Below the pieces are notes generated by a model. The model did not search any database, had not been told where the DNA came from, and saw only the letters and a list, made by a program, of their open reading frames with translations. Made by a program: the position numbers and the translations under genes. Below are positions 42,265 through 53,979 of a stretch of 64,000 bases of DNA, one piece after another. This DNA is from Emiliania huxleyi CCMP1516. Lineage: Eukaryota > Haptophyta > Isochrysidales > Noelaerhabdaceae. How positions within the stretch are numbered: position 1 is the first letter of the stretch; each line of letters starts with the position of its first letter. The stretch covers positions 175,782-239,781 of the forward strand of contig NW_005201338.1 in NCBI RefSeq assembly GCF_000372725.1, in the 5' to 3' direction.

Positions 42265-44375
42265 ATGCTGTCAGTCCATGACGCGCGGCGCGCCGCGCGG
42301 GCAGGCGAAGTGGCAGCGCTCGAGCGACCGGCGCTCTGGCGCCGGGCGGCACGGCGCGCCGTCCGCCTCCGGCCTGGCCGCTACGGAGAGCGGCTGCGTG
42401 CAGCACGCGAGGGCGCTTGCCCGCCTTCGGTGGCCAAGCAGATCGAAAAGGACCTGCACCGCACCTTCGGCTCGGTGAGCGCGCACTCGCCCGCGAGGAT
42501 ACATGCATGACCGCGGCTCGCTGCGGCGTGGACTCAGTCCGCCTCCGGACAGGTGCACGTGCGCGGCGTCCGGGTGCCGCAGGCGGAGGCGCTCAGCTCG
42601 CTCCGCAACGTGCTGCTCGCTTACGCGTCGCACAACCCTCGCGTCGGCTACTGCCAGTCGATGAACTTCGTGGCTGCGGTGCTGCTGCTGGTGGTGGACG
42701 AGGAGACGGCCTTCGCGTGCCTCGCGACGGTGGTGGAGCGGGTGCTGCAGGGCCACTTCGCCGACGACATGGCGATGAGCCTCGTCGACGGGTCCGTGCT
42801 GCGCGGCCTCCTCTCCGCCAAAGATCCGCAGCTGATGCGACACCTCGAGGAGATGCAGGCGCGGCGAACCCGAATCTGCAATGAACCCGAATCTGCAATG
42901 TAGCATTCCCATTCGACACCTCGAAGCGATGCAAGCGTAGCGACCACCAGCCCCGACCCTGGCCCTGGCCGCCTCCGCTGAGGAGCGCACCTCGGGGCGG
43001 TGCAGGTGGCGCCTTCCCTCGTGACGGCGCAGTGGTTGCTCACCTGCTTCGTCGCGAGCGCCATGCCGCTGAGTGCGCTGCTGCGCGTGTGGGACTGTCT
43101 CTTCCTCGAGGCGGGCGTGCTCGGAGTCAGAGGGAGAGGCACCAGTCGTGGTCGAGAGCAAGTGTTTGACTGTACTGCATCTCCCTCTAGGGCGACGCCG
43201 CCCTCCCCTTCCTCCTCCGCCTCTGCGCCGCGCTCTTCCTCTCGCGCAGAGACGAGCTGCTCGCGGCACGAGATGCGCCGAGATGCGCCGAGATGCGCCG
43301 AGATGCGCCGAGATGCGCCGAGATGCGCGCCTCCCCCTAGCGCAGAGTCGCCACGCGCACCACGTGTGCATGGCTCGCAGGCGCACGACCCGGGTGAGGT
43401 GTACTTGCTGCTCATGCAGTCGGGCGCCTCTGTCGGCTCGGCGGTTCCCCTCCTCGCCGCCGCCTACGCGCTCCCGTGGGACGCGCCGCTGCTGCCGCAC
43501 GCACTCGCACAGCTGCGCACCTCGCACGCGCGCTGCACACGCCCCGCCTCCCCTCCGCCGCGGGGCGGCGGCTGACGGCCCCGCACGCTGCTGCCGCTCT
43601 AGGCCGCCACCCTCGTCGCGGACGGCGCGCCGGAAGCGCTCGTGCTCGCCGCGCAGGCGGCTGCGGAGGGGGCGGGGGACGCGGCGGCGCTCGAGGAGGC
43701 GGAGGAGGGCGATGCGGAGGAGGGGGCGAGGGGCGAGGTGGACGGCGAGGGGGGCGGCGGTCCGAGCTGGTGCGGCTGGGGCGGCTGCCCGCTCGGCGAG
43801 GGCGGGGGAGGGGACGGGTGCGTTGGTGACGGGTGCATCGAGGGCGGCTGGACGCTGGTGGTTCGGCCGCGGGTCGGGGAGGGGGAGGGGGGGGCGCTTG
43901 AGGGCCCGCTCCTCGAGGGGCGACTGCACGCCTCCTCCGCCGAGCCCGAGCCCTCGGCGGGAGGGGAGGGAGGAGGGGCGGGAGGGGTCGCGGCGTCCCT
44001 CCCTTTGCTCGACCTTTGCTCGACGTCTCCCGGACGTGTGTTTGAGCCGAGCTGTAGGCGGGAGGGGACGCGTGGTCGCTCGTCGACCGCGACTGCCTCG
44101 GCGGCAGCGGCTGGCCGCGCTCGTCGCTCTCCTTCGTCATCCTGCAGCTCGAGACGCCATCCTTCGTCGAGTCGTACTTCAAGCAGCAGGAGCAGCAGCA
44201 GCAGCCCAGCGAGAGCCACGCCGCGGCGGCCCCGACGCCGCGTGGTGCAGCGGAGGCGGGCGGCGGGAAGGAGTGGCTCCGGCGAGGCTCCATCGTGCAG
44301 CGGGTGATGGCCCGCCTCGACTCCCTCTCGGCCTCGCTGCTCGCAGCCTCGCCGAGAGCTGACGGAGAGGGCTGA
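42265..44375 (+). CDS. TBC-domain Rab GTPase-activating protein
   Basis: Exon 1 (from ATG 42265) has GACPPSVAKQIEKDLHRTFG, the start of a TBC domain. A GT-AG intron (42475-42552) leads to RVGYCQSMNFVAAVLLL (TBC Gln finger in YCQ) and LMRHLEEMQ. A GC-AG intron (42859-43005) leads to VAPSLVTAQWLLTCFV and LLRVWDCLFLE. Later exons give ALPFLLRLCAALFLSRRDEL (43200-43260) and VYLLLMQSGASV (43396). A Gly/Glu-rich stretch follows, then a C-terminus with LSFVILQLETPSFVESYFKQ to a TGA at 44373. Expected arginine- and glutamine-finger positions: the IxxDxxR motif reads IEKDLHR and the YxQ reads YCQ, both intact. Such proteins stimulate GTP hydrolysis by Rabs in membrane traffic; the target Rab is unknown. 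Exon borders after 43140 are approximate. Confidence 0.82.
42838..42937. repeat. Direct repeats at TBC-gene exon/intron border
   Basis: 42838-42861 and 42914-42937 match at 21 of 24 positions (CGACACCTCGAGGAGATGCA against CGACACCTCGAAGCGATGCA). Between them is a perfect 17-bp tandem pair (GAACCCGAATCTGCAAT) at 42866-42899. The second 24-mer lies within the intron. Confidence 0.85.
43268..43327. repeat. 10-bp minisatellite GAGATGCGCC, six units
   Basis: A perfect short array following the exon that encodes SRRDELLAARD in the TBC gene, probably intronic. Confidence 0.9.
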
Positions 44376-46447
44376 GCGCGCTTTGGGTGTACGGCTTTAC
44401 GCTTGAGTGTACGGGAGAGGTGAGGCGCGCGGTACGGTAACTTGGCCGTTGGGAAGGCGCGGAATGTGCGCGGATGTCAGTGTGTGGTTTTGACGTATTG
44501 ACGATGTGTTCTCTCTGTTGGGCGTGCGACATAGACAACAGCACGCAGGTTTCACGGTGGTTCACCTCTCCCCAGTTGCCCACAGACCCCCCACCCCCCT
44601 GCCCCAGGAGCGGCCGCACACTGCTCGGTACCCCCCCCTGCACCAAGCTGCAGAACATGTGCGAGCCAGCGCCTACGCCGCTCAAGGAGTCAGGCGCGGA
44701 GCGCCGCGCGCGGAGCGCGCCCCGAAGAAAATTTTGAGGGTTGAGGAGGGGGGCTAGGGCGTAGGGGTGCGATTTCTATTTTAAGAGTTGACTCACACGC
44801 TAGGAACCACTCGGCCCACCCACAGGCCCAATCTCAAGTGGCGGCGCTCCGCGCCTGTGCAGCGGCGCGCTCCTCGCGTGTTCTGCAGCGGCGCGCTCCG
44901 CGCGTGTCTCTGGGCGCTACATGCGGCCGTCGCCGTGCCCTTCATCAACCGTGCGCTCGAGAACTGGGGCGGGCTCAACTGGGAAGACCGCTTTCACCAC
45001 AACGACAGGTCACATGCACAGAGGGGCGGCATTGGAGCTTCGCTGCAGCGGGGTGTGGTCATGACGCGGAAGAAGGCAGAGACACAGCGTCTGCCAGACG
45101 CGTGCTACGACGTCAGGCCAGCTTCGAAGCAGCGTGGCCACAACTGACTGCAACAGACTGTCTTCATGTGTCTAGACTCGCCGGTACCGCGGTGCGCTCC
45201 GCGCACATAGGTGCCAGCGCGCTCCGCGCGGTATCTAGCCAGCGCGCTCCGCACGTGTGTCTAGCTAGCGCGCTTCCGCGCGTGTGTCCAGCTAGCGCTT
45301 CCGCGCGTGTGTCCAGCTAGCGCGCTCCGCGCGTGTGTCCGGGTAGCACCAGCGCGCTCCGCGCGCACGATAATCCAGTGCCTACACTTGTAGGCACTGA
45401 AAGCTTGTTTCTGCAGCTTGGCCCCTGCACACCTAAGCCCATGGCCGACCCCCCCCCCACAGCAGCAGCGCTCTGCCTGTGGGGGGTGCTGGCATCTCTG
45501 TACAGACAGCAGCTGTAAGTAGCATGCGTTCGAGTTGCGAGAATTTATGGTCGGCATGGGCATCAAAATCAGTGGTCTCACCGGCGGGGCCTCCTACTGC
45601 CAACCGGGCGGTGCGGGGCACGCCAGCCTCTCTTCTACGCCTCTCGTGCCTCGCGGCGCCTCTGCTTCAAGGAGGGAAGATACGGCTCTCGCAGCCCATC
45701 ATACGCCGTGGCGGACCTGACAGTTTTGCCGCGACGGGCGCGCGCGCGTTTTCGAAAAAAGGAAAGGACGCGGGGATGACAACTCAGTCAATCGATTTGC
45801 GATAAGCGAGCGATCCGAGGATCGAGCGGGTGGGCGATAGGCTAGGGAGATCAGCGCTGATCGATCAACACGTCAGCGAGACGCCCGAGTGAGTGGCTCA
45901 CTATACGCGCCTATGTGTGGTAGTACAAGAGATAGACTCACCATGGTCACAAGTCTTTAGTAAAACGTCAGCACTCGACACGACGAAGGTGTATTGGGCT
46001 CGAAGGCGCGGTGAACACAACCGCCTCGAGCGTACCGCTCAAACACGAGCCGAGGGGGCGGGAGCGGGGGGGCGGCGGGAGGCGGGAGCTGGGTCCAGTG
46101 CGCTCTGCTGCTGGGGGGGGACCCCCCCCCCCCAGCAGCAGCGCTCTGCTGCTGGGGGGGTCAGACCCCCCCCCCTAGCAGCAGGGACGGGCTTAGAAGT
46201 GCAGGGGGGGTACCGAGCAATGTGCGGCCGCTCCAGTGGTAAGTTGAAAGTTCTCTCCCCCTCCCCCACGCCAGTGTGAGTGAGCAGTGTGAGAGCCAGT
46301 GTTCTCGTCTCGTGTTTATGGAGAGGGGGGGGGGAGATAAAACAATATTGGCAGGGTCGACGCACCCCCGGACTGAGCGGAGAGATCCCAGGGTAAAGAC
46401 GCTGGGCTGTCCGGCGGCGCCGCCGCCGACACCGGGACCGACACTCG
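44376..46447. repeat. Repeat-rich intergenic interval
   Basis: 44695-44935 and 45180-45365 carry many GCGCGCTCCGCGCG-type palindromic units. At 45205-45360 these form an array of about 28 bp with TGTGTCTAGCTAGC spacers. 45450-45500 and 46095-46195 hold G(7-10) and C(8-12) runs flanked by CAGCAGCAGCG and CGCTCTGCTGCTG, which form hairpins. No supported gene. Confidence 0.75.
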
Positions 46448-46885
46448 TCAGACTCGTAGGACTCGCCGTGAGTAGCTGGTGTCGTCGACGAAGTTGGAGC
46501 GGCGCCGACGCATCGGGGGAGGCAGCGAGAACGGCGTCCGGTCCCTCATCCTGCGAAAGAGGCTTGCTATGTTCCGCGAGACGAGGTCGGAAGCGCCGAT
46601 TGAAGCGCCTTGAGGCAGAATGACGGCCCGCTGGTCCGGTATCTTGAGAGCGGGGCGAGGCGACGCCGTGCCTCGAGTGCGGCACGTTGGGCATCTCAAC
46701 GGATGGTTCGCTGCCTTGCACGCCTTTGACCAGCGCACGGCACACGTGCGACAGAAGCTGTGCCCGCAACCGTCCCAAGCGACAGGGTCCGAGGCGTCGC
46801 TGAGGCAGATCGCGCACAGACACGCGTCATCTCGCCGCTGACGCCACGCGCGCTGGATCGTCGCGATGGCGGCCTCCATGTCCAT
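46448..46885 (-). CDS. RING-finger protein with IQ-like N-terminus
   Basis: A single-exon 145-residue protein, ATG at 46885. The first 20 residues form an IQ-like helix (AAIATIQRAWRQRR), a possible calmodulin-binding site. A C3HC4 RING follows: CAICLSDASDP, then GCGHSFCRTCAVRW and LRCPTCRTRG; all eight zinc ligands are present. The C-terminal half is basic with no motif (LFRRMRDRTPFSLPPPMRRR). Predicted E3 ubiquitin ligase; substrate unknown. It is divergent from the transposase-like gene, whose first exon starts 307 bp away. Confidence 0.86.
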   Translation of the reverse strand: MDMEAAIATIQRAWRQRRDDACLCAICLSDASDPVAWDGCGHSFCRTCAVRWSKACKAANHPLRCPTCRTRGTASPRPALKIPDQRAVILPQGASIGASDLVSRNIASLFRRMRDRTPFSLPPPMRRRRSNFVDDTSYSRRVLRV

Positions 46886-47191
46886 GTTCTACGGGCGCGA
46901 TGCCCGAGGCGCTGGCCCACGGCGGCAACGACTCCCAAGCGTGATATTGCAACCTGGACCGCCTCGGGCTGTCTTAAGGGCAACTTCACACCAGCCTGGC
47001 GCGGTCTACGTAACAACTGATTGAACCCTCCCGCACCCACTCCCCATACCGACACCATGTCTGGGGATGGGGAACCGACGCGCGGGAGGGATCATTTTGC
47101 GGTTTTTGGTGTTTTTTCTCTTTCTTGGCGGCTCTTCCGCGCCAGGCTGAGCGCTCCATAGCCTCTCCTCGCAACGACCACACAGCTCGCC
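46886..47191. promoter_or_regulatory. Divergent intergenic region with fold-back
   Basis: It lies between two divergently transcribed starts, so it should contain both promoters. 47027-47090 has paired CCCTCCCGC...GCGGGAGGG and CTCCCCAT...GGGGATGGGG arms, a possible hairpin or the terminus of the downstream element. No TATA box is evident. Confidence 0.4.
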
Positions 47192-50100
47192 ATGCCGACC
47201 CGCAGCGCCGCTCGTGCGACGGACACGTGAGCAGCACCCACCGCGCCCGTCCCTGCGACGCGCGGCCGCACAGCAGCCTTTCGCAGCCGCCCACCCCTCT
47301 ACGCTCGCCGAACGGCTGGCCCTGCCTTTGCTACTCTCAGGATCACTCCTCTCGAGATGGTGAGCGTCCTCGCTGATCCCACGGCGTTTGGCTACGTGGA
47401 ATGTGTCTGGTATGCGCTCGAGCCGCTGCCGAGCAACCCACAGCACTCGTTCTGCGACCGCTTTGGGCTGAGCATGACCGAGCTCGACACCTTGCTTACT
47501 CATACCGATCCGTCCTTCTTCCCTGGCGCATTGAAGGAGCTCAAGTCGCTGCGCGAAAGCTCCTTCAAGGCGAGCATCGTAGCGGCGTGCGGGTCAACGG
47601 CACCTCCAGTCTTCAAGCAGACGGTTCGCAGCACTGCGGCGCTCGAGCGCGCTGCCGGCGCCGTCGGCGGCGTCTCGTGCGCAAACCGCTAGATGCGACC
47701 ACACACCACGCTCACGACATGTCATTCGCACCTCCCGCGTTGCTATACCTCAGAACACCGCTCTGGCCCGCGCTTGTCACAGTCTGCACCCACACAGCGA
47801 CGTGCGGCTCTGCACGCGCCGCAGGTGGGTGGCCTTTGGGCGGCAGCCGGACGTCACCCCGCAGCAGCAGGTCGACGGCCACGCGGACTCTGTTCAACCC
47901 GGCGCCGTCGGCCGCAGAGTCCTCGCTCGACTCGTCGAGGCCCGGCCCGCCCACGAGGCGACACGCGGGCCTCTCGCAGTCGACGATGCAGCAGCAGCAG
48001 CGACGCCTGGGACCGAAGGAGACGATGAGGACGAGTCAGCGCTCTGCTCGCTCCTAGACATAGCCGCCGCTCTCGGGGAAGCTGGCGTCGCCATCGACTT
48101 CAAGGGCATGTCCAACAAGCGACTCGGCTCCGTCATTCGCCTACCGCTAGGCGGCGCCTCGGGCTCGACGCAGCGGGCAACGCTAAGGGAGGGAGGAGCG
48201 GCCATAGTGCGAGGCATTGCTTCGAGCCTCAACCCGGATGGCTCGGGAACGGCGTCCCTGATCGCCGCCGCGCTGGTCCCGCCGCCGTCTCTCGAGACGA
48301 GGCAGCGTGTGGCTGCTGACCGCGCCGTCACCGAGAGCCTGGTGGGGTCGTACCTCGACGCGGTGAAGAGGAAACTGCCAAAGCGCGAGCAGCGCCAGCG
48401 CCTGTCGGCTCTCGTGCCCACGATCGGTCAGCATGGCTACACGCTGCCCATGCTCAAGCGCGAGCTAAACATCAACATCTCAAGGTGCGCCGCCCGTGCG
48501 CGCCTATGCTAGCTCTCGGTGCCCTGGGGAGACGAAAAGAACCCCCTGTCGGTGGAGAGAGCGCGGTGACGGCGCCCATGCTTCGCACCCCGCGCCCTCC
48601 GCAGGTTCGAGTACCGCGCGACCCGCCTGCACGCGCTGACCTTTGGCCCCGCGGCGTCGGCTGAAGACGATCGGCCGAAGCCACAAGGCGTGAAGAGCGC
48701 AGCGCTTAAGGATGCCATCGCCTTCCTCTACTCGCCTGATAATATGCAGCAGGTCGCGTTTGGGACGATGTCGATCCGGCTCAGCAACGGAGATGTAATG
48801 GAAGTGCCTGCAACCATGCGGACGAAAGCACGTGAGCAGATCTACATGGACTACGCCGAAGCCAGGCGCAATCCGCGTGGAAAGACGTGGTTCGGACCAA
48901 AGCATAAGCAAGGATCCTTCCGGTACGATGGGCTCGGTCGGACTAAGTTTCTAGAGGCGGCCGTGCTAGCAGCCAAGGGCGACCTGAAACAGCTCGGAGC
49001 GCTCGACGCCGTCTCGGAGTTTTGCGGCCGTATGCAGTTCGAAGTCCTCCGTAAAATCGTCCGTGAGCTAGCTGCGCTCTGCCCCAGCGATTGCAGCTCG
49101 TTCGAGAAGCCTATCTTGGATCGCATCGACGCGGTGGAGGTGCACGTAAAGCGCCAGCTGAAAGCGCACCTCGGTCATGCAGATGCGGCCAAGTGCGCGT
49201 GGCACTGTGCAAACCACGCGCACGCTGACGCCTCTGGGGCGGATAAATCGCGCCCGGCGCCCTGCACGCACGTGCACGCACAGGGCTGCATGGAGTGTGC
49301 TCAGCTCGCGGCGCTGCAAGCCGATCTCGACGTCCTCCTGACTGCCGCCGAGCGCTGCCTGCAGCGAAACCTCCCTAGCCCGGCGGCGGCTGCTTCCCTA
49401 GCCGTCGGCTCGTACGTCGCCTACACGGACGAAGCCGGCCTCACGCACTCAACGGTGGTCCGGGAGGTGCACCCGCCCGAGGGCGGCGCCTTTCCCCCTC
49501 CTCCTGCTGCCCCGGCCGTCACCCCTGCGGCTGGACGCACGCGGGCCTGCGCGGCTGCAGCGCCTGCCACACCCGCCGCCGCTGCTCCAGCGGCCGCAAA
49601 CCAGCCCGTGGCGGCCACGACCGCCGTTGATCCGAACTACTACACGGTCGACAGCGGCTTCGAGGGCGGGAGGCGGCGAGTCCCCGCCTCGGCTCTCTCC
49701 CCCCGAGTCTCCGAGCCACGTCTAGAATCGCTGACCCAACTGCGAGAGCTCGTGCGCCGCGCTAGCGAAAAGCTCGACAGCTACTACCATCACATGGTCC
49801 GAGCAGCGCACGAGGCTGCTACTACCTCGCGTCTGCTCGAAGGGCTCGAGCAGGATCAGGCGCGGGCAGCCCACCTGCGAGACACACGGAGAAAGGGAGG
49901 TGAGGAGAGTCGCCCACGCGAACCCGAGAGAAGAGTGCGTCCGACCTCTACAGGTCCTCGTCATCGCCGACTGGAAAATGAAGTTCTTGATGAGCGTCTT
50001 CCGCGAGGCCATGTCCGAGTTCTTCGGCAAGCGCGGCATGCCTTGGCACGGCTGCATGCTTGTCCGGCGCCCGCTGCGCTTCGAGGCCGATCGTTACGGC

Positions 50101-52392
50101 GAGGGAGAGTTCGTCTGCGAGTACAAACATGCAATGATGCTCGCGTCGAAAGAGGACGGCTTTGCTACCCTATCCGCAGTGCACATCGCGCTCTCGGAGT
50201 ACAAATCTGAGAACCCGCACGTCTCGAGCGCCTTGGTCAAGACTGACGGAGCCGCCGCATACGCGGGCGCGACCTTCACCCTCGGCCTCTCCTTCCTGGG
50301 TGAGACGACCGGCATCGTCGTCCGCGGACACTTCATCGGCGAAGCTGGGCAGAATAAGTCTACTCTCGACGGCGAGTTTGCGGTCAGCGGGAGCCAGGTC
50401 CGCCGGCTCATCTGCAGCGGCCTCCACGACGTCCGCACGCCGTCAGACCTATTCCACGGGTTAGAGAAGGTGCTCTCCAAGCAGGGCGGCCGCACAGTCG
50501 CGCTCTTCCGGCCCGCCGGCAGCGAGGAGTTCGCCGTGGAGACGATCGCTCGCCTCACCCTGATGTCGGCCCGCGAGTACGTCTACGACGGGTCGGGGTC
50601 GTTCGAGGCGCTGCTGCTCCGCCGCCAGTCCTTCCTGGGGGAGGGGGAGCGGCTGACCTCGGCCGACCTCTTCCCGGACGGAAGGGTCGCGCCCACCGCG
50701 CCTCAGGTCGTCGCCTCGACGAGCCGCGGGGCGGCGGGCAGCTCGGGGCAGCACGAGCTCGTTGCACGAAGCGACGACAGGGGCCGCGAGGGCAAAGCGG
50801 ACCGGAAGCTCGTCGCACGAAGCGACAGGGGCCGCGAGGCGCGGGCGAAGGCCAAGGCGGAGCGGAAGGAGGCGGCACAGGCGAAGGTGGCGGCGGAGCG
50901 CCGCCGTCTCGCTTCGGAGGCCTCGGTGGCGCGATCGACAGCGCGGTCCTACCGATGCTGCGACATGCCTGGCGGCATGCACGGCTGCGATCGAGTCTTT
51001 GTGCGCCTAGGGGCGTTAAACAGGCATCTGGAGCAGGGTCGCACCAACCCGGATGTGCACCAGTCCGGTTATGTCCGATGCTACCCCGCCGGCGCGCCTG
51101 TCGGCAGGGCGAGCGCCGGCGACGTGCTTGCGCGAGCGGTTGCCGCACAGGCAGGGCGTGTCACCATCCACGGCGGCGAGGGCGGCATCGCCTCGCCCAC
51201 CCTCTGCCCGGTGGCCGAGCTGCAGCTGACGCTGTGCGATGGGACCGTGTGCAAGCCGACCCCTCCGGAGGCTGGCTATGCCGGTAACCAGCAGGGGCGG
51301 TCGAAGCCGCGCCGCAAGTCTGCCATGCAGCTGACCTACGTCCTACTCGTCGGCCACGACGTGAAGGACGAGAAGGGGTACGAGAACCTGCACGGGCACG
51401 AGGCGAGCCAGCTCATGCTGGAGTGGGGCACGGCCGGCTTTGCCAGCCGTTTTGCGGGGGTTGGCAATGCGGCGGCCACGCAAGACGGGCAGCCGCACCT
51501 GCCGCGGACGGCGCAACTCTCGGCGAGCGAGCTCACGCCGCTGCTTATGCTGCCCCGGGCGAAGCTCGAGGCTCGCATCCTGAAGCTGAAGGCAAAGGAG
51601 CGGCGCCCCTGGGTCGCCGCAAAGACGAGGAAGCGGAAGCGCAGCGCCGTCCCTGCCGGCCGCAAGCAGAAGCCCGACAGCGCGGCCATCCTGCGCTCGG
51701 CGCGCGTCAAGCTTCGGCGCGCGGGCTGGGACATCGCCGCCGCAGTCGGGCAGAGGGGCGGGCGGCGGGCGGACCGCCTCACCGTCCCGGAGCTGAAGGC
51801 TCTCGTGGCAGGCCGCGGCTGGAAACTGGGGAAGGGTGAGAAGGCCAACCAAGGCCCCCTGCTTGCGCTCGCCGAGCGGAAACGCAAAGAGGCGCGCGAC
51901 GCGCACGCTGGCCGCCACGGCGGCGTCGCCCGGCCTGAGGACGGCCTGGACGAGTGCTGGGCGCCTCAGCCCGAGGATGAGGTGTCAGACGACGGCGCGG
52001 GCGGCTCGGAGGCGAGCGGCTCGGGCGCCGCCGGCGCTGCAGGCGGTGCGGGCGGTGTGGGCGGTGCGGGCGCGGGGGGCGTAGCAGGCGCGAGGGCGGA
52101 GGCCGGCACGGCTGGGGAGCCGGCGGGCGACGGCTCGGCGTCGGAGGGAGAGGCTACAGGTGATGTCGAAATGGGTGAGGCATGCGGGGACGCCGAGATG
52201 GCAGAGGCAGGGTCGGGGAGCGGCGGCGGCGGCGGTTGCGACGGCAGCGACGGCAGCAGCAGCAGTAGCAGCAGCAGCAGCGACGATGACAGCGACGACG
52301 CCGACGGACCTGACAGCAACTGTGAGGGAGAGGGAGAGGATGTAGCGTCGTCCGAGTCTGAGAGTGAGTCTGGGGATGAGGGTGAGGAGTAG
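47192..52392 (+). CDS. Large transposase-like protein with zinc motifs and acidic tail
   Basis: Exon 1 starts at ATG 47192 (MPTRSAARATDT) and joins across a GT-AG intron (47227-47340) in frame to LEMVSVLADPTAFGYVECVW. A junction near 47690-47830 is unresolved. Introns 48485-48604 (GT-AG) and 49860-49953 (GC-AG) connect FEYRATRLHALTFG... and LEQDQ to VLVIADWKMKFLMSVF. That block, FFGKRGMPWHG, then SSALVKTDGAAAYAG and AGQNKSTLDGEFAV have the layout of a DDE-type integrase/transposase core (D in ADWKMK, D in KTDGAA, D/E in STLDGEF). Cys/His clusters at 49190-49300 and a finger-like CCDMPGGMHGCDR...LNRHLEQG (50955) suggest DNA binding. A SAP-like stretch (LTVPELKALVAGRGWKLG, 51780) and an acidic Ser tail follow. 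Terminal repeats were not found. It may be an active element or a domesticated gene; the family name is uncertain. Confidence 0.72.
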
Positions 52393-53683
52393 CCGCGCGG
52401 TGGAGTGTACGCTCGCTGTTTACTCGATCCGCGCGTGTGTCGACAAGGGAGAAAACGGCCACGAGAAGAGGAGGGCACGCGTGACACCTGAGCGAGCCCG
52501 CCACAGCTGGCTCTTTCACCTGCAAGTACGAAGTAGCAGACGCTAAGGCGCGCAGTAAGTGGCCGACATGGCAAGGTCAGCGCGCATTTGCGCCACGCAT
52601 CGCGAGATGGAGGGAGTACTGTAACCTACAGAGAGAGGACCTGCAGCCGCCAGACGCGACGATTCGCACGAAGGAGTGACTCGCCCGCGGCTTGCCGCAC
52701 TGCACTCGCAGATATGCCCTCCGGGCGGAGGTTGAGCACTAGCCGCAAGGCACACGACCGCGGCCAGTGCTCAACCTGCAGCACCGGGCCTACAGCGAGG
52801 AGTGATACGGTGATTGACGAGGCAGTGGTTCATGCGGTGGTGGAATCGGTGTCAAAACCGAGCCAACAGGCTGAAACGGCACGGGAGCTCACAGTGTGCC
52901 TCACTGAGAGTCTCGCGGGTGCTCCGAGGCGAGCAGAGCGCGAGGGCCGATGGCATGTGAGTCTACGTAGACGCCTCATACTTCGGCGGGGCTAGTGCAG
53001 GACGCAGATGGACGAAGACCGAGTCGACGGCCTGCCCCAAAAATCAAGAAAAAATGCTGCGGCCGAAATCTCGATTTTTAAGCTATCAGGGGGTGTTTCT
53101 GGGACTATATGCGACCACTTCACCCGCCCCGGGAGGACTGGATCAGTTGCGACCTATCTTGCACCATCCTGGTGTTAAAACCTACGAGATTGCAGGTTCA
53201 GTCCTCGTTGTGCTCTCGCCTCGGGGTTTGGCGCAGCGAGAGATGAGAGCTGCCCCCGCGCGTGCCCTCTCGCCTCTCGCCCCACAACCACCACTGCAGC
53301 GCGTGCGAGCGCGTGCATGGCTGCACGCCGTGCTGCGACCGCCGCGCGAGCGGCTCGCTCCGAGCGCCGCGAATCTGGCACAATCGGATTGCCGGTCTGA
53401 GCGCTGCTGGGCGCGCGGCCGCGGGTCGTCTCCGTGCCACTGCGCCCCCGCGACCCCCAAAACAAGCCCGCGCCGTGCTCATCCCATTTTATGCTGCTGA
53501 CGCTCGCGCCCGCCGCCGCCTGCGCCCTCGCAGATCCAAAACAACGTGGGCGAGGCGGGTGTGCCGCGGTGTCCTTGGTGCTGGGCCTCAAGCTGCGTGC
53601 GCTGCGAGTAGGTGCGGCACTTCTCTAACCCCCTACTGCGAACGGCGCCTTCTCTTGACCGCCAGCCCTCCAAACACCGGAAT
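52393..53683. other. Interval without a supported gene
   Basis: A frame at 52588-52995 contains SDTVIDEAVVHAVVESVSK but no motif or start context. 53639-53670 carries a 30-bp sequence (ACGGCGCCTTCTCTTGACC) that recurs before the second proline-rich gene at 56677. This suggests a duplicated promoter or leader. Confidence 0.5.
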
Positions 53684-53948
53684 ATGGTTTCGTACCTCGA
53701 TCGAGTGCCCGCGGGGTGGCTGCTATTGCCGCCGCCAGAGCCGCCGCCCTCGCCGCCCTCGCCGCCCCCACCGTCCTCGCCGCCTCCACCCTCGCCTCCA
53801 CCCTCGCCGCCTCCGTCGCTGCCCCCACCGTCCTCGCCGCCGCCGCTGCTGCCGCCCTCCCCACCGCCTCCGTCGCTTCCCCCTCCGACCTCGCCGTCGC
53901 CCCAGCGACCGCCGCCCTCGCCGCTGCCGCCGCAGCCGCCCTCGATGC

Positions 53949-53979
<31 letters not shown>

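Noticed and set aside
52588..52995. 135-codon plus frame after the transposase-like gene
   Set aside because: A short stretch looks helical, but there is no family match, no splice support and no good start.
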